A stretch of DNA of 22,003 nucleotides from an uncultured Veillonellaceae bacterium (GTDB lineage Bacteria > Bacillota > Negativicutes > Veillonellales > Negativicoccaceae). The translations under genes and the position numbers were made by a program. This document shows positions 7,994 through 16,472 of this stretch, piece by piece. Each line of letters begins with the position of its first letter. The stretch's first letter is position 1. Below the pieces are notes generated by a model. It did not search any database and was not told the origin of the DNA. It was given only the letters and a program-made list of their open reading frames with translations. The stretch spans positions 1 to 22,003 of the forward strand of contig CAMYCX010000015.1 of assembly GCA_947254705.1 (NCBI GenBank), written 5' to 3'.

Positions 7994-8023
7994 ATTGTAG
8001 GCAAAACGCATGCTATTTGTCAA
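7994..8023 (-). promoter_or_regulatory. Sigma-70 promoter of the xthA-GT39-UDG operon
   Basis: Minus strand TTGACA (8018-8023), 18-base spacer, TACAAT (7994-7999). The -35 overlaps the last codons of the ClC gene. Confidence 0.65.
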
Positions 8024-9563
8024 AGTTGTCGGTATCCCGGCCGCCGAAGGTATCCAAAAAGGTCGCCACCTGTGCCGCCGGCATGACCAAATCAAGCTCA
8101 TCTCCCGCCTGCAACACGGTATCTCCGTTCGGAACGGGCGATGTTCCGGCCCGACGGACCGCCCGCACCAACACGGCATGACCCCATGCGATATCACGAA
8201 TCCGCCGCCCCGCCAGATCACTGTCCGCTTCAATCAGTGCGGTGATTTCCGTTTCCGCTTCCGTCGTTGTCAGCGGTGTCCGCCGTTCTCGCCGCAGCAA
8301 GTTCGCCAGCAGGTAGGTATAGACCGGCGGCTTACCGATGGTATTGGCGACCATGTAAGCGACCAGACAGCCGACGGCGAGCGGCAGAAAGCATTGCAAC
8401 GAATGTGTCATCTCCACCAGCAACAGCATGGACGTCAGCGGACTGCGTACGACCGCACACAGATACCCCGCCATGCCGACGACGACAAAGAGCGCCAAAT
8501 CCGCTTGCGGTACCCATTGCGCCGTCCATGCGCCCAGCAACGCCCCCTGTACCAAAATCGGCAAAAAGATGCCTCCCGGCACCCCCGATGTAAAGGACAG
8601 GAGCGAAAACAACAACTTCCCGACAAACAACGCCGCCAACGCCGTCCATGCGAGCGGTACGGTCGCTACCGTTTCCACCCACCCATGACCGCTGCCGAGC
8701 CATTCCGGCGCGACGAGGTACAATCCCGACGCCAGCAAAAACACGGGCAAGGGCCGCCATAGGATATACAGATCGGCACGGGCATACCATCGGTAACACC
8801 ACTCCATCACCACCATGTACAAGGCCCCGCCGATACCGAGTACCGCACCCAACACGACCAGCCCACCGTACGCCGACAGATCCGGCGCCGCAATCGACGG
8901 CAAAGCAAAAATCGGGCGCAATCCGAATACATACTGTCCCATTGCGTCCGCTACGATCGAGGCGGCAAAACAAGCGATGACCAGTTTTTTCGACACCTGC
9001 TTGTGAATTTCTTCCAAGGCAAACAATACGCCCGCCAGCGGCGCATTGAACGCAACGGCCAAACCCGCACCGGCTCCGGCGGTCAACAGGTAGCGCCGAT
9101 GAATGGCGGGCGCCCCGATCCGTTCTCCCGTCCATTTGGCCGCCATCGCACCCAACTGAATCGACGGCCCTTCCCGTCCGAGCGACAAGCCGCCGAGCGC
9201 CGACGCCGCACCGCCTAAACATTTCATCCACAACACCCGCACCGGGCGCGTGACCAATTCACCGTTGGCTTCCGCTGCCACTTGCGGGATCCCGCTGCCG
9301 CCGGCCTGCGGTTCACACCGTATGACCGCACCGGCGATCAGTGCCAGTACGACGGCCGCCAAAGCCAACGGCACGACATACCACGGAGTCGCCGCCACTT
9401 GCACCGCCATCACGGCCACCCATGCTTCCGCCGTTTCGATGCCGTAGCGGTACATGATCCCGACACCGCCTGCGGCAATGCCGACGACCATTCCTTGAAA
9501 CAGGAGCGAAGATTCGCTGCGAATATCGCTGCGTACCGTCTCCTGTGTGCTGATAATTTTCAT
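8013..9563 (-). CDS. ClC-family chloride/proton antiporter with C-terminal RCK_C domain
   Basis: Inner-membrane protein of 516 residues. The ClC selectivity motifs are in order: GSGIPQV (Ser90), GREGPSIQLG with the gating Glu131, the inner proton glutamate pair FALEEIHKQ (Glu184/185), and SGVPGGIFLPILVQGA. Both glutamates being present indicates an exchanger rather than a channel, as in E. coli ClcA. After the membrane part (to about residue 425), a soluble segment (LIEADSDLAGRRIRDIAW through GDELDLVMPAAQV) has the TrkA-C/RCK_C pattern, a ligand-sensing regulatory domain. Roles in acid resistance or chloride/fluoride homeostasis are possible. AAAGGA lies 15 bases upstream of the start, slightly far. 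Confidence 0.9.
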   Translation of the reverse strand: MKIISTQETVRSDIRSESSLLFQGMVVGIAAGGVGIMYRYGIETAEAWVAVMAVQVAATPWYVVPLALAAVVLALIAGAVIRCEPQAGGSGIPQVAAEANGELVTRPVRVLWMKCLGGAASALGGLSLGREGPSIQLGAMAAKWTGERIGAPAIHRRYLLTAGAGAGLAVAFNAPLAGVLFALEEIHKQVSKKLVIACFAASIVADAMGQYVFGLRPIFALPSIAAPDLSAYGGLVVLGAVLGIGGALYMVVMEWCYRWYARADLYILWRPLPVFLLASGLYLVAPEWLGSGHGWVETVATVPLAWTALAALFVGKLLFSLLSFTSGVPGGIFLPILVQGALLGAWTAQWVPQADLALFVVVGMAGYLCAVVRSPLTSMLLLVEMTHSLQCFLPLAVGCLVAYMVANTIGKPPVYTYLLANLLRRERRTPLTTTEAETEITALIEADSDLAGRRIRDIAWGHAVLVRAVRRAGTSPVPNGDTVLQAGDELDLVMPAAQVATFLDTFGGRDTDNFDK

Positions 9564-9639
9564 CGTGTTCGTTATCCTTTCTACCCCTTCATTCTACACT
9601 CCCCCCGCTCTTGCCGCAAACTCGGCCCCAGCGGCATTG

Positions 9640-9648
9640 TGTTATAAT
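9640..9648 (+). promoter_or_regulatory. Extended -10 promoter of the ACT/UPF0210 pair
   Basis: TGTTATAAT lies 28 bases before the start codon of the ACT gene; no convincing -35 is seen. Confidence 0.5.
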
Positions 9649-9675
9649 AAATAAAAACAAAAAGGAGATTATACT

Positions 9676-9948
9676 ATGAATCGAGTTGTCATCAGCGTCA
9701 TCGGACCGGACCGTGTCGGCATCATCGCCGCCGTCACCCGTATCCTGGCCGATCGGAACATCAACGTCTTATCCATTAACCAAACCATCTTGGACGGATT
9801 TTTCAACATGGTGCTTATCGGACATCTGCCGGAAACTGAATCCGATCTGCGTCAGCTGCAAAACGATCTCGCCGCACTCGGCGATTCCGTCGGTGTTGAC
9901 ATTCGTGCCCAACGGGCGGATGTCTTTGAACAGATGCACCGCATTTAG
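9676..9948 (+). CDS. ACT-domain protein, UPF0237 family
   Basis: Small cytoplasmic protein of 90 residues made of one ACT domain: RVVISVIGPDRVGIIAAVTR, then ILADRNINVLSINQTILDGF. The G-P-D-R-V-G-I-I ligand loop is intact. ACT domains bind amino acids or other small effectors and often dimerise. In many Firmicutes this gene directly precedes the UPF0210 gene, as here with an 8-base gap, so it is probably the regulatory partner of that protein. AAAAGGAG precedes the start. It resembles the ACT domain of GcvR, but no glycine-cleavage genes are nearby. Biological role unknown. Confidence 0.92.
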   Translation: MNRVVISVIGPDRVGIIAAVTRILADRNINVLSINQTILDGFFNMVLIGHLPETESDLRQLQNDLAALGDSVGVDIRAQRADVFEQMHRI

Positions 9949-9956
9949 GAGGACAC

Positions 9957-11315
9957 ATGCTGGATATTTCCGAAATTCAACACACCCGTCGTATGTTTGA
10001 CGAAAACCGTCTCGACGTGCGCACGATTACCATGGGAATCTCGCTGCGCGGCTGTATCGCCGAAGACGGACAAACGTTGGCCACTCGTATCTACGACCAT
10101 ATCTGCCGACAGGCACAACACCTCGTGGCTACCGGCGATACAATCGCACGGGAATACGGCATCCCGATCATCAACAAACGGGTCTCCGTCACACCGATCG
10201 CCCTGATCGCCGAAGCGAGCGATCTGACCGACTACACCCCAATCGCGCGGGCGCTCGATCGGGCGGCCGATACCGTCGGTGTCGATTTCATCGGCGGCTT
10301 TTCCGCCTTGACGGAACGCGGGATCACCCGCGGCGATCAGATTTTGCTCGATTCTCTGCCCGAAGCGCTCGCCGCCACCGAACGAGTCTGCGCCTCCGTT
10401 GCGGTCGGTTCGACCAAAGCGGGCATGAACATGGATGCCATTCGGCAAATCGGTGAAATCGTCAAACAAACGGCGGACTTAACCGCCGATCGTGACGCAC
10501 TCGGTTGTGCCAAACTCGTCGCCTTTTGCAACGCGGTCGAAGACAATCCGTTCATGGCCGGCGCCTTCCACGGTATCACCCAAGGTGATGTCGCCATTCA
10601 TGTCGGCGTCTCGGGGCCGGGTGTCGTCAAGCGCGCCTTGGAAGATGTCCGCGGGGCAAGCTTTGACGTAGTAGCGGAAACCGTCAAGCAGACGGCGTTT
10701 CGCATTACCCGTGTCGGACAACTGGTCGCGCGGGAAGCCTCCCGCCGTTTGAACGTTCCGTTCGGCATTATCGATCTCTCATTGGCCCCGACCAGTGCCA
10801 TCGGCGACAGTGTCGCTCATATTTTGGAAGAAATGGGGCTGGAAAGCTGCGGTGCTCCCGGCACGACAGCGGCGCTCGCCCTGCTCAATGACGCCGTGAA
10901 AAAAGGCGGTCTGATGGCCTCCGGGCATGTCGGCGGTCTGTCCGGCGCATTTATTCCCGTCAGCGAAGATCTCGGCATGATTCAAGCCGTCGAACGCGGA
11001 TCGCTTTCGCTCGAAAAACTCGAAGCCATGACCTGCGTCTGCTCCGTCGGTTTGGATATGATCGCCGTTCCCGGCACGACAAGTGCTGCAACACTTTCTG
11101 CCATTCTCGCTGACGAAGCCGCCATCGGCATGATCAACAACAAGACCACCGCGACACGAATCATCCCCGTACCGGGCAAAGATGTCGGCGATGTGGTGGA
11201 ATTCGGCGGACTGCTCGGCTATGCCCCGATCATCGCCGTCAACCGGTTCGCCGCCGACGACTTTATCGCACGCGGCGGCCGCATTCCCGCCCCCCTGCGC
11301 AGCTTGACCAATTGA
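9957..11315 (+). CDS. PFL family protein, UPF0210
   Basis: Cytoplasmic protein of 452 residues, full length for UPF0210 (DUF711). Characteristic blocks are RTITMGISLRGC, GIPIINKRVSVTPIALIA, VGVDFIGGFSALTERG, GSTKAGMNMDAIRQIG, AFHGITQGDVAIHVGVSGPG, GAPGTTAALALLNDAVKKGG and VVEFGGLLGYAPII. The family has a fold related to pyruvate formate-lyase but no demonstrated glycyl-radical role; I do not see a glycyl-radical motif. Co-occurrence with the ACT gene is widely conserved, suggesting amino-acid-responsive metabolism. AGGAGG sits 4 bases upstream of the start, and a terminator follows. Confidence 0.92.
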   Translation: MLDISEIQHTRRMFDENRLDVRTITMGISLRGCIAEDGQTLATRIYDHICRQAQHLVATGDTIAREYGIPIINKRVSVTPIALIAEASDLTDYTPIARALDRAADTVGVDFIGGFSALTERGITRGDQILLDSLPEALAATERVCASVAVGSTKAGMNMDAIRQIGEIVKQTADLTADRDALGCAKLVAFCNAVEDNPFMAGAFHGITQGDVAIHVGVSGPGVVKRALEDVRGASFDVVAETVKQTAFRITRVGQLVAREASRRLNVPFGIIDLSLAPTSAIGDSVAHILEEMGLESCGAPGTTAALALLNDAVKKGGLMASGHVGGLSGAFIPVSEDLGMIQAVERGSLSLEKLEAMTCVCSVGLDMIAVPGTTSAATLSAILADEAAIGMINNKTTATRIIPVPGKDVGDVVEFGGLLGYAPIIAVNRFAADDFIARGGRIPAPLRSLTN

Positions 11316-11335
11316 CGTATCGCCTTGCATGAAAC

Positions 11336-11365
11336 AAAAAACGGACGACATTGTCGTCCGTTTTT
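11336..11365 (+). terminator. Terminator of the ACT/UPF0210 operon
   Basis: Stem ACGGACGAC/GTCGTCCGT with an ATT loop, followed by TTTTT; 20 bases after the stop codon. The 110 bases from here to 11476 hold nothing recognisable. Confidence 0.87.
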
Positions 11366-11476
11366 ATGATTCCGTTTTCCTCCGCGCTCTTCTTCGTACA
11401 GTGCCGGCCTCGTATGCGCGATTTTTTCTGTTTTCCCGCTGTTCGTCAGTCGAGACAATACCAGATTATGCCGATC

Positions 11477-11506
11477 AAAAAAAGAGTGCCTGAGGCACTC
11501 TTTTTC
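11477..11506 (-). terminator. Terminator of the ABC transporter operon
   Basis: Stem AAAGAGTGCC/GGCACTCTTT with a TCA loop, beginning right at the stop codon of the ATPase gene and followed on the minus strand by a T-run. Confidence 0.87.
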
Positions 11507-12515
11507 AGTCGCCGCGATAGTGCAGATAAACCTGATCGCCCTCCACCGGTCCTTTTGCGGCCCGTACGGTCCAAACCGCATCTCCCACGGCCACGCGATA
11601 ACTGTATTCCCGTCCTAAGTATTGCCGATGCTGCACCACGCCCGCAATGCCGTCCGCCGCCCATTCCCATTGATCGGGACGGACAGGATATACTCCGTCC
11701 GCATGAAATGCCGGTGCCACACGACCGCGCCAACGCAGCTGCGGTGCCGCCGCGGGAATAAACACATCTCCCTCCCAACGGCCGTCTACCAACGTATATT
11801 TCCCCACGAATGTCGCCGCAAATCGGGTCGCCGGCCGATGATACACCGCCTCCGGGGTATCCAGCTGTTCCGCCGCCCCGTCTTTCATCACCAACAGACG
11901 ATCCGCCATCGCCATCGCTTCTTCCTGATCATGGGTCACATAAATCACGGTCGCCCCCGTCAGTCGATGTATCCGTTTGATTTCTTCCCGCATGGACAGT
12001 TTCAACTCCGCATCCAACGCGGATAACGGCTCGTCCATCAGCAGCACCGTCGGCTCGGCGACAATCGCCCGGGCCAATGCCACGCGCTGCTTTTGTCCGC
12101 CCGACAACGCCGCCGGATATCGTTCCGCCAACGACTCGATGCCGAGTGTCCGTAACACCTCGGCCGCACGGATACGTATTTTTTCAGAGGACACGCCGCG
12201 TGTACGCAGCGGAAACTCCACATGCTCCCGCACGGTCATGAGCGGCCACAACGCAAAGGACTGAAAGACCATGCCCCAATTGCGCATCTCAATCGGCCGC
12301 GTATCGTTCGCATCGCCGATGACTTCGCCGTCGGCCAAAATTCGCCCCGCCGTGGGACGCTCAAACCCGCCGAGCAAGCGTAGTAAAGTCGTTTTGCCGC
12401 AGCCGGACGGGCCGACGATCGCCAAAAACTCCCCGTTTTCAATCGTCAGATCCAAGGCACGGATGGCCGTCGTATCACCGTATTCTTTCCGTACCCCTTC
12501 GATGGTCAGTTGCAT
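11505..12515 (-). CDS. ABC transporter ATPase, FbpC/PotA class
   Basis: Cytoplasmic ATP-binding subunit of 336 residues for the transporter encoded by the two genes before it. Visible motifs are Walker A GPSGCGKTT (35-43), Q-loop Gln85, signature LSGGQKQR (137-144), Walker B VLLMDEPLSALD (157-168) and the H-loop THD (His195). The C-terminal third, from about residue 240, is a TOBE-type domain ending LHYRGD. The gene starts 13 bases after the permease stop. The phrase FALWPLMTVREHVEFPL is typical of the iron(III)/2-aminoethylphosphonate subfamily. The substrate follows from the binding protein and is not certain. Confidence 0.9.
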   Translation of the reverse strand: MQLTIEGVRKEYGDTTAIRALDLTIENGEFLAIVGPSGCGKTTLLRLLGGFERPTAGRILADGEVIGDANDTRPIEMRNWGMVFQSFALWPLMTVREHVEFPLRTRGVSSEKIRIRAAEVLRTLGIESLAERYPAALSGGQKQRVALARAIVAEPTVLLMDEPLSALDAELKLSMREEIKRIHRLTGATVIYVTHDQEEAMAMADRLLVMKDGAAEQLDTPEAVYHRPATRFAATFVGKYTLVDGRWEGDVFIPAAAPQLRWRGRVAPAFHADGVYPVRPDQWEWAADGIAGVVQHRQYLGREYSYRVAVGDAVWTVRAAKGPVEGDQVYLHYRGD

Positions 12516-12528
12516 ATAGTTCCTTTCT

Positions 12529-14187
12529 TCACTTCACGCGGTGTTTTCGCCGTGCGTCCATGCCGCGCCACAGCAAGTATCCGAGCGCAATCGCCGTCAC
12601 CAGCAACGCGGACACGGCATCGGCCAGCGAATAATCGCCGCCCTGTTGCAATCCGAAAATCGCCAATCCCACCGTGCGCACATTCGCGCCGGCGAGCAAA
12701 GACGACAGTGTCAATTCGGTCGATGCGGAGATGGCAACGAAAAACGCCGCCGCTCCCATTTGGGCCGCCATCATCGGCAGCAGCACCCGCCGCCACCGTT
12801 GCGAACGTGATGCTCCCGCGACCGCCGCCGCCTCTTCCTGTGCGGGCGCGATACTCGCCAATGCCGCCTGACTGCCCTTGATCTGCACGATCAGATACCG
12901 CGTGACATACGCAATCAACAAGATGTGCACCGTACCGTATACCCCGCGAATGGCACCCCAATGGAAGATGATCGCCAACGCCAGCACAATGCCCGGCAAG
13001 GCATACGTCAACGAAGCCGCCTGCTCAAGCCAACGTACCGCCGGATGCCGTCCGTTCCGTTGCTGCACTGCGACCCATGTCCCGATGAACATACAGATCA
13101 CCGCCGTCAACACGGCCAACCCCACGCTCGTAAATGCCGCCCGCCGAATTCCGTCATTCGTCAACACGGTCACAAAATGTTCCGTCGTCATATTTTCCCA
13201 ACGCCACGGGGCACCGTAATACTTCGTTGCCGCATTCATAAACAACGCAAACAACGGAATCAGCATCCCCGTTCCCAGGACGATCAGCGCGCTCCCTTCA
13301 AAGCAACGTCGCACGGCAGGGCAAAACTCCACCCGCGGCTGCCGATCTTCCCACATGCTGTCGGAAATTCGGCTCGTCCGCAGCAATACATGCTGAACCC
13401 ACACCGCCACCAGCACCAATACCGCCAAAACAACCGACAAGATCGCCGCATCGTGAAACGCGTCCGGGCCGAAACCGATGGCCTTTTCGTAAATATATGT
13501 ACTCAATACCGGCACGCCCGAAGAAATACCGAGCAACGCCGGGATACTGAAATTGTCCACCGCCGCCAAAAACGCCAACATGCCGCCGCCCAACAACGCG
13601 GGCAAAATATGCGGCAACGTAATGACAAAAAAGGAACGGGCGCGGCCGCATCCCGCCAGCCGCGCCGCCCACTCCCATTCACGGGGAATTTTTCGCAACA
13701 TCGTTACGGAAAACAAAAATACGAGCGGTACATGACACCACCCCATCGTCCAGATGATGCCCCACAGTGAATACAAATCCACCGGCCCGATACCGCACCA
13801 GGTAAGGATACGATTGACCCCGCCGTGCAAAGAGAGTAAATCGCCCCATGCAATTGCGATGACGTACGACGGGATCACGTACGGCGCCAACGTCAGCGCC
13901 GTAATCCACCGTTTATGCCGGATATTGGTATACGCAATCAGCCACGCCAAATACAGGCCGATGATCATCGCCATGGCGGTAGAAACGACCGCAATCAATA
14001 CCGTATTCCACGTCGCGCGCTGTGTCCGTTCTTCTGCCAGCAGCGACTGCATCGCCGCCAGCGTCCATTGCCCGTCGGGAGCGGTCACACTCATGACCGC
14101 CAGCTCCCAGAGCGGCATGACAAAGCACCATACCGTCACCGCCGCGACCAGAAGTCCGAGCGCCACGCGCCGACTTTGTTTGCTCAT
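12529..14187 (-). CDS. ABC transporter permease with two fused domains (FbpB class)
   Basis: Inner-membrane protein of 552 residues made of two BPD_transp_1 halves. Each half has an EAA loop that docks on the ATPase: EWEWAARLAGCGRARSFFVI in the first half and EEAAAVAGASRSQRWRRVLL in the second. About twelve hydrophobic segments are visible, with a hydrophilic linker near residues 265-295. The fused arrangement and length fit the Fbp (iron(III)) and PhnV/AepP (2-aminoethylphosphonate) transporters. The start is preceded by AAGGAG, and the gap from the binding-protein gene is 9 bases, so the three genes form one operon. Confidence 0.9.
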   Translation of the reverse strand: MSKQSRRVALGLLVAAVTVWCFVMPLWELAVMSVTAPDGQWTLAAMQSLLAEERTQRATWNTVLIAVVSTAMAMIIGLYLAWLIAYTNIRHKRWITALTLAPYVIPSYVIAIAWGDLLSLHGGVNRILTWCGIGPVDLYSLWGIIWTMGWCHVPLVFLFSVTMLRKIPREWEWAARLAGCGRARSFFVITLPHILPALLGGGMLAFLAAVDNFSIPALLGISSGVPVLSTYIYEKAIGFGPDAFHDAAILSVVLAVLVLVAVWVQHVLLRTSRISDSMWEDRQPRVEFCPAVRRCFEGSALIVLGTGMLIPLFALFMNAATKYYGAPWRWENMTTEHFVTVLTNDGIRRAAFTSVGLAVLTAVICMFIGTWVAVQQRNGRHPAVRWLEQAASLTYALPGIVLALAIIFHWGAIRGVYGTVHILLIAYVTRYLIVQIKGSQAALASIAPAQEEAAAVAGASRSQRWRRVLLPMMAAQMGAAAFFVAISASTELTLSSLLAGANVRTVGLAIFGLQQGGDYSLADAVSALLVTAIALGYLLWRGMDARRKHRVK

Positions 14188-14196
14188 GTCCTCTCC

Positions 14197-15207
14197 TTAT
14201 GAATGAAACAGACGGGCAAACCGGTCTTTGTCCGCGACACGATCGGTAACCATCTTCGCGATATCCGCCGACAATGCATGCAATTCGTCGACCGACCGAT
14301 AGCCTTGCGGCGGTGCGACATCTGTACGAATCGGAGTATAGCCGATCTGTGCCGTGACTTCCTGTCCGCGTTTGGATAAAATGAAATCAACGAACGATTC
14401 CGCCGCTTGTCGATGAGGCGTATTGGCAACAATGCCGATCGGTTCCGTAATGACGAGCGAGCCTTCCGTCGGATAAATAAAATCGACCGGTGCGCCGGCC
14501 GCCTTCGCCCGCAGCGCTAAGTAATCGACCACGATTCCGATGGCTTTTTCACCCGATTGGACCGCCTTTTGTACGGCGCCGTTTCCTTTTTCCACTTTGA
14601 TGCGATTGGCTTGCAAGCCTTCATACCAACCCCAGCCGAGATTCTCCTGCTGCAATATCACGCCCAAATTGTACGCCGCCGCGCCGGAATACAACGGACT
14701 CGGCATCACCATCTGATCCGCATATGCCGGCGACATCAAGTCCGCAAATGACTGCGGCCGCTGACCGATCTTGTCCGTGTTGATCATGATTCCTGTCGCC
14801 ATCGCTTTTGTACCGACATAGGTATGTCCCGGATCGACATATGCCGGGTCGATCGCCGCCAATTCCGGCGATTCGTACGGTGCCAGCAGACCTTCTCCCT
14901 TGAGTCCTTCAAACGTCGATACATCGGCCACGAGCAAGACGTCCGCCTGCACCGCGCCGACCTTCTTTTCCGCCATGACTTTACTGATGACTTCCTCCGT
15001 ACCGCTGCGGAATGTCACCACCTTGACATCCGGATATACTTGATTATATTCTTCGATTAATTTCTGAATGTCCTTCTCCGGTTGGGATGTATATACGACC
15101 AATTCCCCTTTCGGTCCGTCCGTCTGCGTGGCAGGTGCCGGTCCGCCGCAACCTGCGGTCAACATCGCCGCTGTCAACAAACCGCATACCCATTTCGTCC
15201 ACTTCAT
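14197..15207 (-). CDS. Extracellular solute-binding lipoprotein, FbpA/AEP-type
   Basis: Binding protein of 336 residues, lipidated at Cys20 (lipobox LTAGC after a short hydrophobic signal). The mature part begins KGELVVYTSQPEKDIQKLIE, the family start, with ADVLLVADVSTFEGLKGEGL and PSPLYSGAAAYNLGVI further on. Relatives bind iron(III), 2-aminoethylphosphonate or other small anions. There is no adjacent Tyr-Tyr pair as used by classical FbpA for iron, which weakens the iron assignment. The start at 15207 is chosen because it gives a proper signal peptide and has GAGGAGG upstream; the open frame continues to 15276 but that part is the leader. First gene of the transporter operon. Confidence 0.88.
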   Translation of the reverse strand: MKWTKWVCGLLTAAMLTAGCGGPAPATQTDGPKGELVVYTSQPEKDIQKLIEEYNQVYPDVKVVTFRSGTEEVISKVMAEKKVGAVQADVLLVADVSTFEGLKGEGLLAPYESPELAAIDPAYVDPGHTYVGTKAMATGIMINTDKIGQRPQSFADLMSPAYADQMVMPSPLYSGAAAYNLGVILQQENLGWGWYEGLQANRIKVEKGNGAVQKAVQSGEKAIGIVVDYLALRAKAAGAPVDFIYPTEGSLVITEPIGIVANTPHRQAAESFVDFILSKRGQEVTAQIGYTPIRTDVAPPQGYRSVDELHALSADIAKMVTDRVADKDRFARLFHS

Positions 15208-15247
15208 CGTACTCCTCCTCATAAGAAATCTCTTCACATCCTCATTG

Positions 15248-15298
15248 CGGCGGACATTTACCGCCGGTATCATCACGACATCGCCCGCCCTGTCGGGC
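15248..15298 (-). promoter_or_regulatory. Structured leader of the transporter mRNA
   Basis: Between the predicted transcription start (about 15317) and the start codon lie two short stem-loops: GCCCG/CGGGC (15283-15298) and CGGCGG/CCGCCG with a 7-base loop (15248-15266). Neither has a T-run. No known riboswitch was recognised; a simple translational role or chance are both possible. Confidence 0.3.
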
Positions 15299-15323
15299 TG
15301 TGATGAATCGTATGATAATTCTT

Positions 15324-15355
15324 ATTATACCACTATTCAGTAAATATTCAGTAAA
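15324..15355 (-). promoter_or_regulatory. Extended -10 promoter with tandem 11-bp repeats in place of -35
   Basis: On the minus strand two exact copies of TTTACTGAATA lie back to back (15334-15355), then GTGG and TATAAT (15324-15329, with the extended TGG). There is no -35 hexamer. Direct repeats with 11-bp period replacing the -35 are the layout of Pho boxes and other OmpR/PhoB-family sites (family knowledge). An activator-dependent promoter for the ABC operon is inferred. Confidence 0.55.
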
Positions 15356-15370
15356 AGAATAAAACGCATG

Positions 15371-15401
15371 AAAAAACGGCCCGACCGTAGTCGAGCCGTT
15401 T
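15371..15401 (-). terminator. Terminator of the amidase-DUF2922 cluster
   Basis: Stem AACGGC-T-CGAC/GTCG-G-GCCGTT with a TACG loop and a six-T run on the minus strand, 5 bases after the DUF2922 stop. Confidence 0.87.
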
Positions 15402-15405
15402 GCTC

Positions 15406-15612
15406 TTAGCGGAGCGGCGTCACTGTCCGTTCCACGATTTGTGCCGTTTCGTACTGATCGTACACGCCCTTCTTGTTGCGAAATACACCGTCAGCTGCGA
15501 GTTTATCGCCGACCGTTTTGGCCATCTGCGCCGACACGCCCTGTTTCGGATGGGCGATATGCACCAACGCCTTGGCGCCGCCCGCACGAAATACGAGTTG
15601 CAATGTCTTCAT
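15406..15612 (-). CDS. DUF2922 family protein
   Basis: Small protein of 68 residues (MKTLQLVFRAGGAKALVHIA...), matching the DUF2922 pattern of a short beta-hairpin followed by a helix (VSAQMAKTVGDKLAADGVF). Function unknown. In many Firmicutes it is encoded beside DUF1659, as here. A start at the second ATG (15612) is preferred: AGGAGG then has a 7-base spacer, while the first ATG (15615) has 4 bases and adds a second Met. Last gene of the cluster before a terminator. Confidence 0.82.
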   Translation of the reverse strand: MKTLQLVFRAGGAKALVHIAHPKQGVSAQMAKTVGDKLAADGVFRNKKGVYDQYETAQIVERTVTPLR

Positions 15613-15643
15613 CATTTCACCTCCTTTTCTTCTCTGTCATCTC

Positions 15644-15859
15644 TCAGTTTTGTGACAACATCACCGTATCCACCTTGACGACATGCTTCATGTTTCGTTC
15701 CTGCAACAATGCGAGTGACTCACCCGCACGATACAGTTGATCGTCCGTCGCCATCGGCGATACATTGCCGAACGTCAGTCGGCCGCTTTTTTCCTTGCCC
15801 GCGTCATCCGTGTATTCCACGACGATCTGCAACCGACGCGACATATTCATTGTGTTCAT
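15644..15859 (-). CDS. DUF1659 family protein
   Basis: Small protein of 71 residues (MNTMNMSRRLQIVVEYTDDA...). It shows the DUF1659 pattern: a beta-strand pair, then TFGNVSPMATDDQLYRAGES and a C-terminal strand VVKVDTVML. Function unknown; the usual partner of DUF2922 and often of the tiny YvrJ protein. GGAGGTGAGCGC precedes the start at 15859. The longer open frame to 15940 overlaps the amidase end and has no ribosome site. It starts 67 bases after the amidase stop, with no clear terminator between, so it is probably co-transcribed. Confidence 0.82.
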   Translation of the reverse strand: MNTMNMSRRLQIVVEYTDDAGKEKSGRLTFGNVSPMATDDQLYRAGESLALLQERNMKHVVKVDTVMLSQN

Positions 15860-15926
15860 GCGCTCACCTCCGTTTCCGCTTCGTATGTTTACTGCCTGAA
15901 CGCAAGGGTACCGCTCACTCGGTATC

Positions 15927-16463
15927 TCACCACGCGGCACGGATAATCCGTGCCCACACTGCCGCTCCTTCCGTACGGAGCCATCGACACTCTGCCGGAT
16001 TCGTCAAAAATCCCGTTTCCAACAAGACGGCCGGCATGGGCGTGGCGCGCAGTACATAGAAATCCGCTTCCTTGTACCGTGCTCCCGCCCGCGACGGCGG
16101 CATCGGATCACGCCACGATACGCCGGCCGCGACCGCAGCGCGAGCAATCCGATTCGCCCAATCACGCGCCGCCTCGCTCGCCGCCGGATGAACGTAGATC
16201 TCCGCCCCGACCGCGCGACTGTCCGCCGCCGCGTTGGCATGCACCGACAAAAATCGGTCCGCGCCGAACTCGATCGCCGTGCGCACGATCTCCGCCAGCG
16301 AGTCCGACTGCAACACCCCGCACACCGTCACATCACGACACGCTTGCGCCGCCGCCTCACCAATCGCCGCAGCCACCGCCCATTCCGGCGTCCCGTCCAC
16401 CCCGACGGCGCCGGGATCGGGTACACCGCGCGGGGCATGACCGGGGTTGATCAACAGCCGCAT
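15927..16463 (-). CDS. N-acetylmuramoyl-L-alanine amidase (Amidase_3)
   Basis: Zinc amidase of 178 residues that cleaves the bond between muramic acid and L-Ala in peptidoglycan. Metal ligands fit the family: His9 in INPGHAPRG, Glu27 in GTPEWAVAAA, His75 in LSVHANA; the catalytic Glu149 lies in LLETGFLTNP. The protein is only the catalytic domain, with no signal peptide, SH3, SLH or other wall-binding domain, so export must depend on another route, or it resembles an endolysin. AAGGAGG precedes the start. It directly follows the 36-residue peptide gene (9-base gap). Confidence 0.9.
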   Translation of the reverse strand: MRLLINPGHAPRGVPDPGAVGVDGTPEWAVAAAIGEAAAQACRDVTVCGVLQSDSLAEIVRTAIEFGADRFLSVHANAAADSRAVGAEIYVHPAASEAARDWANRIARAAVAAGVSWRDPMPPSRAGARYKEADFYVLRATPMPAVLLETGFLTNPAECRWLRTEGAAVWARIIRAAW

Positions 16464-16472
16464 ACCGCCTCC

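Noticed and set aside
9600..9607. C6 run between clcA and the ACT gene as a second phase-variation tract
   Set aside because: Too short to slip at meaningful frequency, and outside a -10/-35 spacer.
14197..15276. Longer start (15276) for the transporter binding protein
   Set aside because: It would add a charged tail before the signal peptide; the lipoprotein signal and the ribosome site support 15207.
15248..15298. REP-like or insertion-sequence end
   Set aside because: Two short unrelated stems with no repeat elsewhere in the window and no transposase.
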